A stretch of 64,000 nt of DNA from Rosenbergiella collisarenosi (GCF_018494085.1 NZ_JABBFP010000001.1:310001-374000); one strand, 5' to 3'. Positions 43,976-54,648 are shown, numbered from the stretch's first letter. Made by a program: numbers and translations. The notes: generated by a model not told the origin, from the sequence alone.

Positions 43976-45316
43976 ATGAGTGAATCTCTTCAAGTTTTAG
44001 AACAACAAAAGGTTCTTGAACAAGCAGTCGAACACGCCTTAACCTTCGCAAAAAGCCGCACAGATGGCGCAGAAGTCGCGGTGAATAAAACCACGGGACT
44101 GAGCGTAAGTACTCGCTACGGCGAAGTCGAAAACGTTGAATTTAATAGCGATGGTGCGTTAGGTATCACCGTTTATTTGGGTCAGCGTAAGGGCAGCGCC
44201 TCGTCGACCGATTTAAGCCCCGCGGCGATTGAGCGAGCGGTACAGGCGGCGACTGATATTGCTCGCTACACCTCAGAAGATCCTTTTTCGGACGTGGCCG
44301 AGGCCTCGTTGCTGGCATGGGATGCGCCAGATTTAGATCTGTATCATCCTTTGGAGATAACCCCTGATCGGGCGATAGAATATGCAGCAGCGGCTGAACA
44401 AGCGGCGTTAGCCTGCGATACTCGTATCGTTAATAGCGAAGGGGGCAGTTTCAGTAGTCATGCGGGGATCCGTGTCTTCGGTAATAGTCATGGCTTCCTG
44501 AAAAGTTATTGTTCAACGCGTCACTCGATGTTTAGCTCCGTAATCGCCGAGCAAGATGGCCAGATGGAGCGCGATTATGCCTATACCTCTGGACGTGATT
44601 TTGCTGATCTGCAGAGCGCTGAATGGGTAGGCCAAGAGTGTGCACGACGCACGTTGTCTCGTCTCTCTCCACAAAAGCTATCGACACGTAAAGCTCCAGT
44701 GCTCTTCGCCCCAGAAGTCGCGAGCGGACTGATTGGTCATCTCGTCGGCGCGATCAGCGGCAGTAGTGTCTATCGCAAATCGACGTTCCTACTCGACAGT
44801 TTAGGTAAGCAAATTTTTCCTGAGTGGCTATCAATTATCGAGCAGCCGCACCTACTTAAAGGTACCGCCTCCTCCCCGTTTGATAGCGAAGGTGTGCGGA
44901 CCCAGCAGCGTACTATCGTCGACCAAGGCGTCTTACAGACGTGGTTAATGACCAGTTATTCTGCGCGTAAGCTGGGCTTGCAGAGTACGGGCCACGCGGG
45001 AGGGATCCATAACTGGCGTTTAGCTGGGCAAGGTCAAAGCTTTGAACAGCTCTTAAAAAGAATGGGAACAGGGCTCGTTGTCACTGAGCTAATGGGGCAG
45101 GGCGTCAGTGCGATGACCGGCGATTATTCCCGTGGTGCTGCGGGTTTCTGGGTGGAGAATGGCGAAATTCAATATCCGGTGAGCGAGATCACTATCGCGA
45201 GTAATCTACAAGATATGTGGCGTACGATGGTAACGGTCGGCGATGATATTGATGAGCGTGGAAATATCCAATGTGGGTCGATTCTGTTAGAACAAATGAG
45301 TATTGCCGGACAATAA
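43976..45316 (+). CDS. pmbA: Metalloprotease subunit TldE (PmbA)
   Basis: The non-catalytic partner of TldD; the heterodimer degrades unfolded peptides and processes microcin B17 and CcdA in E. coli. [47 protein letters not shown] and [16 protein letters not shown] are conserved; as expected for TldE, I see no HExxxH zinc motif. The ATG at 43976 gives 446 residues (E. coli 450). A longer frame from 43814 overlaps darP and has no support. Confidence 0.95.
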   Translation: MSESLQVLEQQKVLEQAVEHALTFAKSRTDGAEVAVNKTTGLSVSTRYGEVENVEFNSDGALGITVYLGQRKGSASSTDLSPAAIERAVQAATDIARYTSEDPFSDVAEASLLAWDAPDLDLYHPLEITPDRAIEYAAAAEQAALACDTRIVNSEGGSFSSHAGIRVFGNSHGFLKSYCSTRHSMFSSVIAEQDGQMERDYAYTSGRDFADLQSAEWVGQECARRTLSRLSPQKLSTRKAPVLFAPEVASGLIGHLVGAISGSSVYRKSTFLLDSLGKQIFPEWLSIIEQPHLLKGTASSPFDSEGVRTQQRTIVDQGVLQTWLMTSYSARKLGLQSTGHAGGIHNWRLAGQGQSFEQLLKRMGTGLVVTELMGQGVSAMTGDYSRGAAGFWVENGEIQYPVSEITIASNLQDMWRTMVTVGDDIDERGNIQCGSILLEQMSIAGQ

Positions 45317-45332
45317 TCAGCAGGGAGTTGTA

Positions 45333-45725
45333 ATGCGTAAGGTCAATCTTATGGTCATGAGTGGTGTGCTATTTTGCTCGTCATTATCGCTTGCTGCGCA
45401 TGCCGCCGATCTCGAAGGTGACATGTTGAGCTTATCTTCAGGACTGAGTACGGTACTGAGTAGTGATCAAGGGGGTGAGATGCAGCAAGCCTTGGCTACG
45501 ATGCGCCATGCAGCGGAAGATGCGAGGACCGCGACGCCGCCGTCGCTGGCGGGAAGTACGGCCCAAAGCCCTGCGATGCAGGGATGGCGCAGCGCCTTCG
45601 ACCAGCTGCTGGCGAAAATTACGCTGGCGGAGAAGCAGGTTAAGCAAGGAAAGATAAGCGAAGCCAAGCAAACCGCCCATGAAATTGTCGCGTTACGTAA
45701 CGAAAACCACCGTAAGTATCGTTAA
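45333..45725 (+). CDS. cybC: Soluble cytochrome b562
   Basis: A periplasmic four-helix-bundle haem protein of unknown electron partner. Signal peptide about 1-24 (AAHA-ADL). In the mature numbering the haem ligands appear kept: Met7 in ADLEGDML and the His of NENHRKYR near the C-terminus, with the Arg four residues later that stabilises haem in E. coli b562. Overall identity with E. coli is modest. AGGGAG precedes the ATG at 45333; length 130 residues (E. coli 128). It follows pmbA by 16 bp, the E. coli order. Confidence 0.9.
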   Translation: MRKVNLMVMSGVLFCSSLSLAAHAADLEGDMLSLSSGLSTVLSSDQGGEMQQALATMRHAAEDARTATPPSLAGSTAQSPAMQGWRSAFDQLLAKITLAEKQVKQGKISEAKQTAHEIVALRNENHRKYR

Positions 45726-45739
45726 AGCTGGACTCAAGG

Positions 45740-46531
45740 TTATTTCGGCGCTGCCACGCGTTGGCGATATTGATTGGGGGTGGTGCCGAGTGCCTTCTTA
45801 AACATGGTGATAAACGCAGTCACCGATTCGTAGCCTAACTCATGCGCAATGGTTTCCACTCGCTCGCCATCGACCAACTGGTTGATGGCGAGCAGCAATT
45901 GCAGCTGTTGTCGCCATGGACGAAAGCTTAACCCCGTTTCATTAACCATCAACCTCGCAAAACTTCGTTCGCTTAAGGCTAATGTTTTAGCCCAGTAGGC
46001 TGCTGAATACTTTACGTTTCCTGGCTTACGCATTTCATCGACTAAGAATTTAATTTTCGGATGACCAGAGACGGGAAGCTGTAGCTTTCCGCTAGGCTGC
46101 CGTACGAGTTGATCCAATAAAACGCTAATCAGTCGCTGTGCCTCTGGGGTCTGATAATGGCTAAGGGGTAGGGCAGCTAAGGCAAAAATAAGTTCTTTAA
46201 GGAGTGACGAGATACGTAAAGTACAGCATTCGTCAGGCATTGTGGCGAGTCCTGGATCGATAAAAACGAAGCAAAACTCTGCCTGTGACGAGATTTGGTT
46301 ACTGTGGATAACGTGTCCCGGGATCCAGATGGCTTGACCGGTCGGTGCCATCCAGATGCTCTCCTCGACGTGGCAGGTTATTGTGCCCTGTAATGGCACA
46401 ATAAGTTGTCCTTTGCGGTGTTTGTGGCGAGGCACCTCATGAAAAGAGTCCTCTGCTTTAACATGAAAGGCTCCTACCTTATCGAGATGATGGTCAGGGT
46501 CGAACCCTTTAGGCATAGTGGGTGCTAGCAT
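45740..46531 (-). CDS. nimR: AraC-family regulator, NimR-like
   Basis: A 263-residue AraC/XylS regulator: N-terminal cupin (HKHRKGQLIVPLQGTITCHVEE and IPGHVIHSN) and a C-terminal double helix-turn-helix (ALSERSFARLMVNETGLSFRPWR; ETIAHELGYESVTAFITMFKKALGTTPNQYR). It is divergent from a NimT-like exporter, the same arrangement as nimR-nimT (yeaM-yeaN) in E. coli, where NimR controls NimT and resistance to 2-nitroimidazole. The assignment rests on family and pairing; the native inducer is unknown. Confidence 0.82.
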   Translation of the reverse strand: MLAPTMPKGFDPDHHLDKVGAFHVKAEDSFHEVPRHKHRKGQLIVPLQGTITCHVEESIWMAPTGQAIWIPGHVIHSNQISSQAEFCFVFIDPGLATMPDECCTLRISSLLKELIFALAALPLSHYQTPEAQRLISVLLDQLVRQPSGKLQLPVSGHPKIKFLVDEMRKPGNVKYSAAYWAKTLALSERSFARLMVNETGLSFRPWRQQLQLLLAINQLVDGERVETIAHELGYESVTAFITMFKKALGTTPNQYRQRVAAPK

Positions 46532-46630
46532 TTTGGCAACTTTTAGCGATAAATTGTCATTATAGCTTGATTTAACGCTGCATAAGAAACGCTATGCTAT
46601 CGACTGATTTTTTTAGGTTGAGACACTTTC

Positions 46631-47797
46631 ATGACTTCATCTGTTACTAAGCGATCATTGTTCATCGGCATTCTATTAGTCGCCATGACGCTACGCGCAC
46701 CGTTTACTGGAATTGCGCCACTCTTACCCACGTTGGGTGACTCTTTGCAGTTGGACACCCTGCAGATTGGGCTACTGACTACTCTACCGCTACTGGCCTT
46801 CGCGCTGCTATCACCGCTCGTCCCCTTATTGACGCGCCATCTCGGGTTAGAGCGGAGCGTTGCTGTAGCACTGGTAGTTATCTGCTTAGGAGTTGTACTG
46901 CGTTCAATCGGACATATCTCTGCGCTTTATTTGGGTACCGTACTTATCGGTGCTGGCATTGCGGTAGGGAATGTTATTTTGCCGAGTTTACTTAAACGAG
47001 ATTTTGCTGCAACGCTCCCGAAAATGACTGGGGCTTACTCGTTAACGATGGGGGTGAGTGCGGCACTAGCGTCGGTAATCGTCGTCCCTCTCGCCGCGAA
47101 ATTGGGCTGGGCATGGGCATCGTTTAGCCTCTTGCTTTTACCCCTTCTAGCCCTAGCCGTCTGGACTCTGCAGCTTAAAGGTCACTCGGTGTCAGGCCTA
47201 TCTCGGCCGGCAATGAGTAGTGATCGACAGATCTGGCGCTCAGCATTGGCGTGGCAAATTACCCTATTTTTAGGCCTTAATTCGTTAGTGTACTATGTAC
47301 TCGTCAGCTGGCTACCGACCTTTTTAGTGGACAGCGGTTTTAGCGCCACGCAGGCGGGAAGTTTACACGGACTTCTGCAATTGGCTACCGCGCTACCCGG
47401 CCTGATTATCGGAGCGGTGATCGTCCGTTATCGCGACCAACGGTGGATCGCGATGATGATGGCGGCTCTATGGGTGATAAGCCTGCTAGGACTGTGGGGA
47501 ATGCCCAGCTGGGCGATAGTATGGGTGAGTATCGCCGGAGTCGGATCGGGTGCCGCGATGATTTTGGGCTTATCGTTAATTGGGCTACGTAGTGTTTCTG
47601 CTCACCAAGCCGTAGCGCTCTCGGGAATGGCACAGGCTATCGGATATCTACTGGCTGCTGCTGGGCCTGCCGCTATCGGTAAACTCCATGACCAAAGTGG
47701 CGGCTGGCATTTACCCATACTCTTCTGCACGATATGTGCAGTCATTATGATGATAATGGGTTTCTTGGCCGGTAAAGATCGGGTGATCGGGGCATAA
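46631..47797 (+). CDS. nimT: MFS exporter, NimT-like
   Basis: A 388-residue, 12-segment major-facilitator protein of the CynX/NimT group. TLRAPFTGIAPLLPTLG, IGLLTTLPLLAFALLSPLVP, AGSLHGLLQLATALPGLI and AHQAVALSGMAQAIGYLLAA match E. coli NimT (YeaN), which exports 2-nitroimidazole. Its stop codon overlaps the rnpB terminator. The pair with nimR fills the junction between pmbA-cybC and rnpB, two regions far apart in E. coli. Confidence 0.83.
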   Translation: MTSSVTKRSLFIGILLVAMTLRAPFTGIAPLLPTLGDSLQLDTLQIGLLTTLPLLAFALLSPLVPLLTRHLGLERSVAVALVVICLGVVLRSIGHISALYLGTVLIGAGIAVGNVILPSLLKRDFAATLPKMTGAYSLTMGVSAALASVIVVPLAAKLGWAWASFSLLLLPLLALAVWTLQLKGHSVSGLSRPAMSSDRQIWRSALAWQITLFLGLNSLVYYVLVSWLPTFLVDSGFSATQAGSLHGLLQLATALPGLIIGAVIVRYRDQRWIAMMMAALWVISLLGLWGMPSWAIVWVSIAGVGSGAAMILGLSLIGLRSVSAHQAVALSGMAQAIGYLLAAAGPAAIGKLHDQSGGWHLPILFCTICAVIMMIMGFLAGKDRVIGA

Positions 47798-47828
47798 AAA
47801 AAGAGGTTACTGCATGCAGTAACCTCTT
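47796..47828 (-). terminator. Terminator of rnpB
   Basis: Read on the minus strand: the stem GAGGTTACTGC/GCAGTAACCTC closed by a short AT loop, then a seven-T run. It begins about 10 bases past the mature RNase P RNA end and overlaps the nimT stop. Confidence 0.93.
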
Positions 47829-47836
47829 CTCGAAGA

Positions 47837-48209
<373 letters not shown>

Positions 48210-48259
48210 GGCGGCGGATGATAGGGGAAATTGCAGTGATTGTCACGTTTTTCTATCGT

Positions 48260-49126
48260 TTAATTAGCCTGCTGCTGTGCCAACCCATGCTTGTATAGCG
48301 CATTTTTCTTCACGCCATGGATCTCCGCCGCCAGTGCCGCCGCTTTCCTCAAAGGAAGCTCAGCCTGCAATAATGCGAGTGTTCGCAAGGCTTCAACCGG
48401 TAGATCGTCGTCTTGTACCTGGTAGCCCGCGACGATAAGAACCATTTCGCCCTTGCGGCGATTATCGTCAGCTTGTACCCAGGCGAGTAATTCGCCCACT
48501 GGGGCGCCGTAAATCGACTCCCAGGTCTTGGTGATCTCACGGGCCAACACAACGTGTCTGTGCTCCCCCAACTCAGTAACCATATCGCCTAGACAATCGA
48601 GAAGGCGGTGGGTCGATTCGTAGAAAATGAGGGTACGAGGCTCTTCGACGACCGCCCGTAGCGCATCACGACGTCCCTTACTTTTCGCGGGGAGAAAACC
48701 TTCGTAACAAAAACGATCAGACGGTAGACCTGAAGCACTCAATGCGGTGATTGCCGCACAGGCGCCGGGTAGGGGAACGACCTTCAGCCCGGCCTGACGG
48801 CAGCGCGTAACGAGGTGATAGCCCGGATCGTTGATCAGGGGGGTTCCGGCATCTGAAACCAAGGCTATACTTTCACCTTGTTGTAATTTACTTATCAATA
48901 GATCGGCTTTTTGCTGTTCATTGTGATCATGCAATGAGAATAAGCGCGCATTGATGGCGAAATGTTGTAGAAGCAGACCGGTATGACGTGTATCTTCTGC
49001 TGCAACAAGATCGACACTGGCCAATACTGTCAGTGCGCGTTGGGTAATATCGGCCAAGTTACCAATGGGGGTAGGAACGATATATAATGTTCCTACAGAA
49101 ATCTCTGACTGATCGTGTTGTTTCAT
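48260..49126 (-). CDS. rsmI: 16S rRNA C1402 2'-O-methyltransferase RsmI
   Basis: Methylates the ribose of C1402 in the decoding centre. A tetrapyrrole-methylase-fold enzyme: [42 protein letters not shown] and [20 protein letters not shown] are the family motifs. Length 288 residues (E. coli 286). Divergent from lpoA by about 60 bp, as in E. coli. Confidence 0.97.
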   Translation of the reverse strand: MKQHDQSEISVGTLYIVPTPIGNLADITQRALTVLASVDLVAAEDTRHTGLLLQHFAINARLFSLHDHNEQQKADLLISKLQQGESIALVSDAGTPLINDPGYHLVTRCRQAGLKVVPLPGACAAITALSASGLPSDRFCYEGFLPAKSKGRRDALRAVVEEPRTLIFYESTHRLLDCLGDMVTELGEHRHVVLAREITKTWESIYGAPVGELLAWVQADDNRRKGEMVLIVAGYQVQDDDLPVEALRTLALLQAELPLRKAAALAAEIHGVKKNALYKHGLAQQQAN

Positions 49127-49187
49127 TGTTTCATCCGAATTGCCGCTTTACTATAGGGCGTTCTGAGAAAAACATAATAGGTACTCT

Positions 49188-51188
49188 ATGCTTTCTTCAT
49201 TTGTGAATCGTCGTAACGCAGGGCGTTTTGTTCCTGTTGTGTTGGCCGGATTAATTTTGGCCGCCTGTGGTGTTAATCAAAATAATCAGACACCATCGGC
49301 ATCTCTCCAACCCACAGCGAATCAGGGGTCTGCCTATTATCTGCAACAGATGCAGCAAAGCCAAGATGATAGCAGGAGTCATTGGCAATTACTCGCAATA
49401 CGCGCACTTCTCGACGAGGGAAAGGTGCCCCAAGCTGGACAGCTGTTGCAACAGCTACCGAGTCAACTTAATGCCGAGCAACAGGCAGAGAGTCATTTAT
49501 TGTCCGCTCAGTTTGCCATTAAACAGAAACAATTTTCTGCTGCAGCTAAACAGTTAACCGCGGTCTCAGCATCGACATTAAGCGATGCTCAGCGTCAGCG
49601 TTATTATCAGCTTATCATTGATAGCGCACCGGGTGAGGCGCCTGTTGACGTATTGCGGGCTCATATTGCTCTACAATCGACATTGCCCGCGACAGCTCAA
49701 CAGAAAAATCTCGATGCGACTTGGCAGACCTTGGTGACAATTCCCCAAGATCAAGCCGGTAATATTACCATTAATGCCAACGAAAATATTCTACAGGGCT
49801 GGTTAGATCTTTTAGGTGTTTACTACCAAAATCGCGGTAATCAAGATACGCTAAAAAGCGCGGTAAAAGATTGGCAGACGCGCTACCCGGATAACCCAGC
49901 GTCGAAAACCTTACCGGCTGGGCTGGCTCAAGTTATGAACCTTTCTGTGGCTTCCACTAGCACGATAGCGTTACTTTTACCGCTGACTGGACCGGGGGCG
50001 GTTTTTTCTAAAGCGATCGAACAAGGGTTTGAAGATGCGCATAACGGTCACCTCGCAACGAGCGCTCCAGCCGCTAGTGATGCCGTGATCCAAGCCCCTG
50101 AATCGTCTGCGAGTGCCGCGAACAATGCAGCGGTCAGCCCGTCAGCGCCTACCCCAGCCACAACAACTGGACAGGATCAGCAGCCAGGCATTCCTCACAC
50201 TGCCGCGGCAAATACCGCCGCCCAAATAAAAGTCTACGACACGAACGGACACCCGATCGACCAGTTGTTGCAGCAGGCACAACAAGACGGCGCGACCCTA
50301 GTAGTCGGACCACTTTTAAAAGACGATGTAGCCAAGGCCGTTGCCACGTCGACGTCGCTGAATATTTTGGCGCTAAACGAACCGACCGATTTACAGAATC
50401 ACCCTAACGTCTGTTACTTTGCGTTGTCGCCGGAGAACGAAGCACGTGATGCCGCCGATCATATGTGGGCGCAAGGTAAACGCATGCCGGTGTTGCTGTT
50501 ACCGAGTAATTCGTTGGGGGACCGCGTTGCGACCGCCTTTACTCGTCAGTGGCAAACACTGGGGGGAACGACTGTTTTACGGCAGCCTATCGGTTCTGAA
50601 AGCGATTTGAGAAGCAGGGTTAATAGTAATACAGGCATAGCGTTATCCGGAACACCGGTAGCCTCGACGTCGACCTCAGATAATAACGCCGTTACCGTGG
50701 CCGGTATGACGTTTGACGCGCCTACTGCACAGCCAGTGACCAGTGGAGGTGATATTGATTCTGTCTACATTGTCGCGAACCAAGCCTCGTTAGACCTGAT
50801 CAAGCCTCTCATCACGATGAGGATAGGTTCACAGAGCCATGTGGCCTTTTACGCAAACTCGCTAAGTTCGCAGGCGGGAGCCGGCCCTGATTTTCGCTTT
50901 GAAATGGAAGGGCTGCAGTTTAGCGATATTCCGTTGCTATCCGGGGCAAATCCAAGTTTAAAACAGCAAGTAACCAGTCAGTTTAATCAAGATTATACCC
51001 TGACCCGCTTATACGCCATGGGCGTCGATGCGTGGACGTTGGCCAACCACTTTACCCCCCTTCGCCAGCAAGCAGGGTATCAAGTTCAAGGAAATACTGG
51101 GTTACTGAAAGCAACACATAACTGCGTGATTAACAGGACGTTATCATGGAACCAATATACTCACGGGGAGGTAGTCCCGGTCAATTAA
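49188..51188 (+). CDS. lpoA: Outer-membrane lipoprotein activator of PBP1A, LpoA
   Basis: Crosses the periplasm and activates peptidoglycan synthase PBP1A. Lipobox LAAC (Cys near residue 27), N-terminal TPR-like helical domain (about 30-250), and a C-terminal domain of periplasmic-binding-protein fold (ALLLPLTGPGAVFSKAIEQG ... GATLVVGPLLKDDV ... YFALSPENEARDAADHMW). An Ala/Pro/Ser/Thr-rich flexible insert lies at about 285-345, as in E. coli. Length 666 residues. Its end overlaps yraN by 43 bases. Confidence 0.96.
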   Translation: MLSSFVNRRNAGRFVPVVLAGLILAACGVNQNNQTPSASLQPTANQGSAYYLQQMQQSQDDSRSHWQLLAIRALLDEGKVPQAGQLLQQLPSQLNAEQQAESHLLSAQFAIKQKQFSAAAKQLTAVSASTLSDAQRQRYYQLIIDSAPGEAPVDVLRAHIALQSTLPATAQQKNLDATWQTLVTIPQDQAGNITINANENILQGWLDLLGVYYQNRGNQDTLKSAVKDWQTRYPDNPASKTLPAGLAQVMNLSVASTSTIALLLPLTGPGAVFSKAIEQGFEDAHNGHLATSAPAASDAVIQAPESSASAANNAAVSPSAPTPATTTGQDQQPGIPHTAAANTAAQIKVYDTNGHPIDQLLQQAQQDGATLVVGPLLKDDVAKAVATSTSLNILALNEPTDLQNHPNVCYFALSPENEARDAADHMWAQGKRMPVLLLPSNSLGDRVATAFTRQWQTLGGTTVLRQPIGSESDLRSRVNSNTGIALSGTPVASTSTSDNNAVTVAGMTFDAPTAQPVTSGGDIDSVYIVANQASLDLIKPLITMRIGSQSHVAFYANSLSSQAGAGPDFRFEMEGLQFSDIPLLSGANPSLKQQVTSQFNQDYTLTRLYAMGVDAWTLANHFTPLRQQAGYQVQGNTGLLKATHNCVINRTLSWNQYTHGEVVPVN

Positions 51189-51532
51189 CGCGAAGAGCGC
51201 AGGGCAAGCAGATGGAAAAGCTTGCCTGCGACTATCTATGTCAGGCAGGATTAGTCTGGGTTGCCAGCAATGTTTTATATCGGCAAGGTGAACTCGACCT
51301 TATTATGCTAGAGGGATCCACGTATGTTTTTGTCGAAGTCCGATATCGTAAAAGTGACGCTTACGGTGGCGCAGCCGCGACAATAACGTGGCGTAAACAG
51401 CAGAAGGTCAAGTGGGCGGCGATATACTGGTTAGCGAGCCAAGATCAGTGTTTAGCGACTGCGGAGTGTCGGTTTGATGTTGTGGCGATAACAGGACTAC
51501 GCATTGAATGGATTAAAAACGCCTTTTATTAG
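51146..51532 (+). CDS. yraN: UPF0102 nuclease-fold protein YraN
   Basis: A 128-residue protein with a restriction-endonuclease-like fold. The core GELDLIM...FVEVRYRKS carries the E/D...ExK-like residues of the family, followed by YGGAAATIT and [10 protein letters not shown]. The function is not known. The start at 51146 lies inside lpoA; homology in [12 protein letters not shown] supports this long overlap, which suggests translational coupling. Confidence 0.92.
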   Translation: MEPIYSRGGSPGQLTRRAQGKQMEKLACDYLCQAGLVWVASNVLYRQGELDLIMLEGSTYVFVEVRYRKSDAYGGAAATITWRKQQKVKWAAIYWLASQDQCLATAECRFDVVAITGLRIEWIKNAFY

Positions 51533-51555
51533 GACCAACAAAGTTAGGTGATGTA

Positions 51556-52146
51556 GTGCAGGATAGAATTAAAGCGTGTTTTACTGAGAGTATTCAAACC
51601 CAAATCGCAGCCGCTGAGGCGTTGCCTGATGCTATCTCACGCGCCACGATGGTAATCGTCCAGTGTTTACTCAACGGTAATAAGATTCTTAGCTGTGGTA
51701 ATGGCGCGTCTGCGGCGAATGCTCAGCACTTTACAGCTACGATGATCAATCAATTTGAGACCGAACGGCCGAGTTTGCCTGCATTTTGTTTAAGTGCGGA
51801 TAACATCATGCTGACGGCAATCGGTAATGACCGCCAGCATGACGAAATCTATGCTAAACAGGTACGCGCATTGGGCCAAGCTGGAGATATCCTATTGGCA
51901 ATATCCACTCGTGGCAATAGCCCAGATATCGTCAAGGCTGTTGAAGCTGCCGTGACTCGGGATATGACTATTGTAGCATTAACGGGTTTTGACGGCGGCG
52001 TGCTGGCAGGATTGCTCGGGCCACAAGATGTTGAAATTAGAATACCTTCACACCGTAATGCTCGAATCCAAGAAATGCATATGCTGACGGTAAATTGTTT
52101 AAGTGAATTAATTGATAATTCACTCTTCCCTCATCAGGAAGGTTAA
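51556..52146 (+). CDS. diaA: DnaA initiator-associating protein DiaA
   Basis: A tetrameric SIS-domain protein that binds several DnaA molecules and promotes ordered initiation at ori[31 protein letters not shown] and [19 protein letters not shown] are near-identical to E. coli. Length 196 residues, as in E. coli. The start is GTG ([16 protein letters not shown] follows). Confidence 0.96.
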   Translation: MQDRIKACFTESIQTQIAAAEALPDAISRATMVIVQCLLNGNKILSCGNGASAANAQHFTATMINQFETERPSLPAFCLSADNIMLTAIGNDRQHDEIYAKQVRALGQAGDILLAISTRGNSPDIVKAVEAAVTRDMTIVALTGFDGGVLAGLLGPQDVEIRIPSHRNARIQEMHMLTVNCLSELIDNSLFPHQEG

Positions 52147-52158
52147 GGAGATAAAGTC

Positions 52159-52731
52159 ATGAGGATTCCCCTATTGGTTGTCTTAGTCTGCAGCACTTTA
52201 GCCCTACAAGGTTGTGCAGCGGTACTGATTGGATCTGCCGGTGTTGCGACTAAGTCAGCGACCGATGCCCGTACCGTAGGGACGCAAGTCGATGATGGTA
52301 CATTAGAGTTACGTGTCGCGAATGCGTTAGCGACGAACAAAGAGATCAAAACGACGGCACACATTAACGAGACGGCTTATCAAGGCAAAGTACTCCTTAC
52401 TGGTCAAGCCCCAAGCCAAGCACTCGCCGATACGGCCCGCGAAATCGCGTCTAAAACAGACGGCACCGTATCGGTGTACAACGAAATTCGTATTGGCAGC
52501 AATGTCAGCTTAGGAACCTCTTCTTCCGATACTTGGATTACCACTAAAATTCGATCGCAGCTACTCGCCAGCGACCAGGTAAAGTCATCGAGTATTAAAG
52601 TAACGACCGAAAATGGTGAGGTTTTTCTGATGGGCCTCGTTACCGCAGCGGAAGGGCAAGCAGCCGCTGATCTTGCGAGTCGTGTCAATGGCGTGAAGCA
52701 CGTTACGACCGTCTATACTTTTTTAAAGTGA
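52159..52731 (+). CDS. dolP: Outer-membrane BON lipoprotein DolP (YraP)
   Basis: A lipoprotein with lipobox LQGC (Cys19) and two BON domains (about 46-110 and 125-188). It binds anionic phospholipid at division sites and supports envelope integrity and BamA function in E. coli. SATDARTVGTQVDDGTLELRVANAL and VFLMGLVTAAEGQAAADLAS are conserved. AAGGAG precedes the ATG; diaA ends 12 bp upstream. Length 190 residues (E. coli 191). Confidence 0.95.
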   Translation: MRIPLLVVLVCSTLALQGCAAVLIGSAGVATKSATDARTVGTQVDDGTLELRVANALATNKEIKTTAHINETAYQGKVLLTGQAPSQALADTAREIASKTDGTVSVYNEIRIGSNVSLGTSSSDTWITTKIRSQLLASDQVKSSSIKVTTENGEVFLMGLVTAAEGQAAADLASRVNGVKHVTTVYTFLK

Positions 52732-52735
52732 TCCT

Positions 52736-53644
52736 ATGCCAAAAGAGCGCGCGTTAACGTTAGAAGCCTTGCGAGTGATGGATGCCATAGAGCGGCGCGG
52801 TAGCTTTGCCGCCGCCGCCGAAGAGTTAGGTAAAGTTCCCTCTGCACTTAGCTATACGATGCAGAAGTTGGAAGACGAGCTTGATGTTGTTCTCTTCGAT
52901 CGTTCCGGCCACCGTACTAAATTTACCAACGTCGGGCGCTTACTGTTAGATCGGGGGCGCTTCTTGCTTGATGCGGCTGATAAGCTCGCAGGGGATGCCG
53001 AAGCCTTAGCCCGTGGCTGGGAGCCACAGCTCACCATCGTCTGCGAGGCGTTGGTCAGTTGTGAATACCTCTATCCCCTCGTGGATAGGCTCGCTGAGAA
53101 AAGCCATACCCAATTAAACCTCTTCACTGAGGTATTGGCTGGGGCATGGGAAAGTCTAGAAGAGGGACGGGCAGATATTGTCATTGCGCCGACGCTATAT
53201 TTTCGGACCTCTACTGAAATCAATAGCCGCAAATTGTATAGTATACAGAGTCTTTATGTCGCCCGTGCCGATCATCCCATTCATAATGAATCGAACCCGG
53301 ATGCGGAATCGGTACGACTAAAATATCGAGCTATAGCGGTTGCCGACTCTGCCCGTAAGCGCCCCGCGATTACCGTGCAGGTTCTCGATAGACAAACGCG
53401 TTTGACGGTTAGCAATTTAGAGAATAAATATCGCGCGATATTAGCTGGATTGGGCGTTGGGACCCTACCGTATCCGATGATCGAGGAGGATCTACGTCAG
53501 GGACGTTTAAAGATTATCTCAGAGACCTACCAACGAGATATCGACGTGATTATGGCCTGGCGACGGGATAGCATGGGGGAGGCAAAGTCGTGGGCGTTGC
53601 GTGAAATACCGAAGGTATTAGCGAAGCGATTCCCGCAGCGCTAG
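52736..53644 (+). CDS. yhaJ: LysR-family regulator YhaJ
   Basis: A 302-residue LysR-type regulator: winged helix at the N-terminus (ALTLEALRVMDAIERRGSFA, PSALSYTMQKLEDELDVVLF) and a substrate-binding domain. FDRSGHRTKFTNVGR, TEVLAGAWESLEEGRADIVIAP and IMAWRRDSMGEAKSW match E. coli YhaJ, which responds to dinitrotoluene breakdown products and activates yqjF. In E. coli YhaJ lies near yqjK but not next to dolP; yqjF is absent here, so its targets may differ. Confidence 0.9.
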   Translation: MPKERALTLEALRVMDAIERRGSFAAAAEELGKVPSALSYTMQKLEDELDVVLFDRSGHRTKFTNVGRLLLDRGRFLLDAADKLAGDAEALARGWEPQLTIVCEALVSCEYLYPLVDRLAEKSHTQLNLFTEVLAGAWESLEEGRADIVIAPTLYFRTSTEINSRKLYSIQSLYVARADHPIHNESNPDAESVRLKYRAIAVADSARKRPAITVQVLDRQTRLTVSNLENKYRAILAGLGVGTLPYPMIEEDLRQGRLKIISETYQRDIDVIMAWRRDSMGEAKSWALREIPKVLAKRFPQR

Positions 53645-53664
53645 CGGGAATCGGCTAAAGAGTA

Positions 53665-53946
53665 TTAGCGAGGGATCATTTTTTTAATCATTCGCCAGCT
53701 ACTCCACAGTCCAAAGCCGCGTTTAACCATGCGGCCAAGCATCTTGGGTCGTCTGGCAACCCATAATGCAAGGACACCACCACCGACAGCGAAATAACGG
53801 CGTGCAGCGTAGGCGGTGGACCACAGTTGGTCGTAACGTGAAGTGGCGACGAGCCATTGTTGCTGACAAGAGACAAGATCCATACGTTGCGTTTGAATAG
53901 TGGTTAACAATTCTTGTTTGCGTGCTTCACGTTCGCGACGACTCAT
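53665..53946 (-). CDS. yqjK: YqjK-like membrane protein
   Basis: A 93-residue protein with a charged N-terminal helix (RREREARKQELLTTIQTQRMDL), one membrane segment (about 51-64) and a basic end containing RRPKMLGRMVKRGFGLWSSWR, as in E. coli YqjK. Function unknown. It is last in yqjD-yqjE-yqjK, overlapping yqjE by four bases. Confidence 0.87.
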   Translation of the reverse strand: MSRREREARKQELLTTIQTQRMDLVSCQQQWLVATSRYDQLWSTAYAARRYFAVGGGVLALWVARRPKMLGRMVKRGFGLWSSWRMIKKMIPR

Positions 53947-54341
53947 GCTTGCTTCTCCTCAAGTTGTTTACGATCCGTATCCAACTCTTTACGAGTGTGC
54001 TTCAACAAAGTAGAGCGTCGAGACTTCACTAATGCCCATACGCCGAAAATAATCGCGAGCGCAAAGAGCGCGGCTGTGGTGATTATGATCGCGTAGAGTC
54101 GAGCATCAGGGGGGACTGCTAGGATGACGAGGATCATTAAACTCATCAATCCAAACGCAGTAAAAATCATCGTTAAGCCAACCATTAGCAGCATTTGCAA
54201 TAGATTAGCTTTCTCTTCCTCAAGCTCGACAATGACTAAGCGGATACGTGTCTCAGCGATGCTTACTAGGGTGGTCAGGATACGCTGTCCCACTCCTAGA
54301 ATGCCTTGTCCTGGCGCTGAACCCGGTCTTGAGCCGCTCAT
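53943..54341 (-). CDS. yqjE: YqjE-family inner-membrane protein
   Basis: A 132-residue PHH1-type (phage holin-like) membrane protein with two hydrophobic segments (about 50-75 and 80-107) between an N-terminal helix (AETRIRLVIVELEEEKANL) and a charged tail. Matches E. coli YqjE; in E. coli it is co-transcribed with yqjD in stationary phase. Function unclear. Confidence 0.88.
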   Translation of the reverse strand: MSGSRPGSAPGQGILGVGQRILTTLVSIAETRIRLVIVELEEEKANLLQMLLMVGLTMIFTAFGLMSLMILVILAVPPDARLYAIIITTAALFALAIIFGVWALVKSRRSTLLKHTRKELDTDRKQLEEKQA

Positions 54342-54342
54342 C

Positions 54343-54648
54343 TTAGCGCCGTGAAATCAGGATGCCGACGACCAAACCGATTGCTGCGCCTAACCCTACA
54401 CCATGCCATGGTTTATCATGAACATAAGTATCAGCTTTCTGTGCTGCATCACGAGTGGATTGCGCGATACGCTCGCCGGAATCACCGAGGCGGTCGCGAG
54501 AGTTTTGTACAGCGTCCTGTGCTTTCTGATGTAAGCGAGAAAGTTCGGTGCGAGATTTGCTATTACCTTGATTCAACACTTCTTCGAGTGTGTCTGCTAA
54601 TGAAGCTAATTCTGCGCGTAAATCGTTAGATGCATTATTCTTCGACAT
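54343..54648 (-). CDS. yqjD: YqjD/ElaB-family ribosome-associated membrane protein
   Basis: A 101-residue DUF883 protein: a long amphipathic helix (about 5-75) and a C-terminal membrane anchor WHGVGLGAAIGLVVGILISRR. E. coli YqjD, ElaB and YgaM share this layout, bind ribosomes in stationary phase and tie them to the inner membrane. It heads the yqjDEK set, with the next gene one base away. Confidence 0.92.
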   Translation of the reverse strand: MSKNNASNDLRAELASLADTLEEVLNQGNSKSRTELSRLHQKAQDAVQNSRDRLGDSGERIAQSTRDAAQKADTYVHDKPWHGVGLGAAIGLVVGILISRR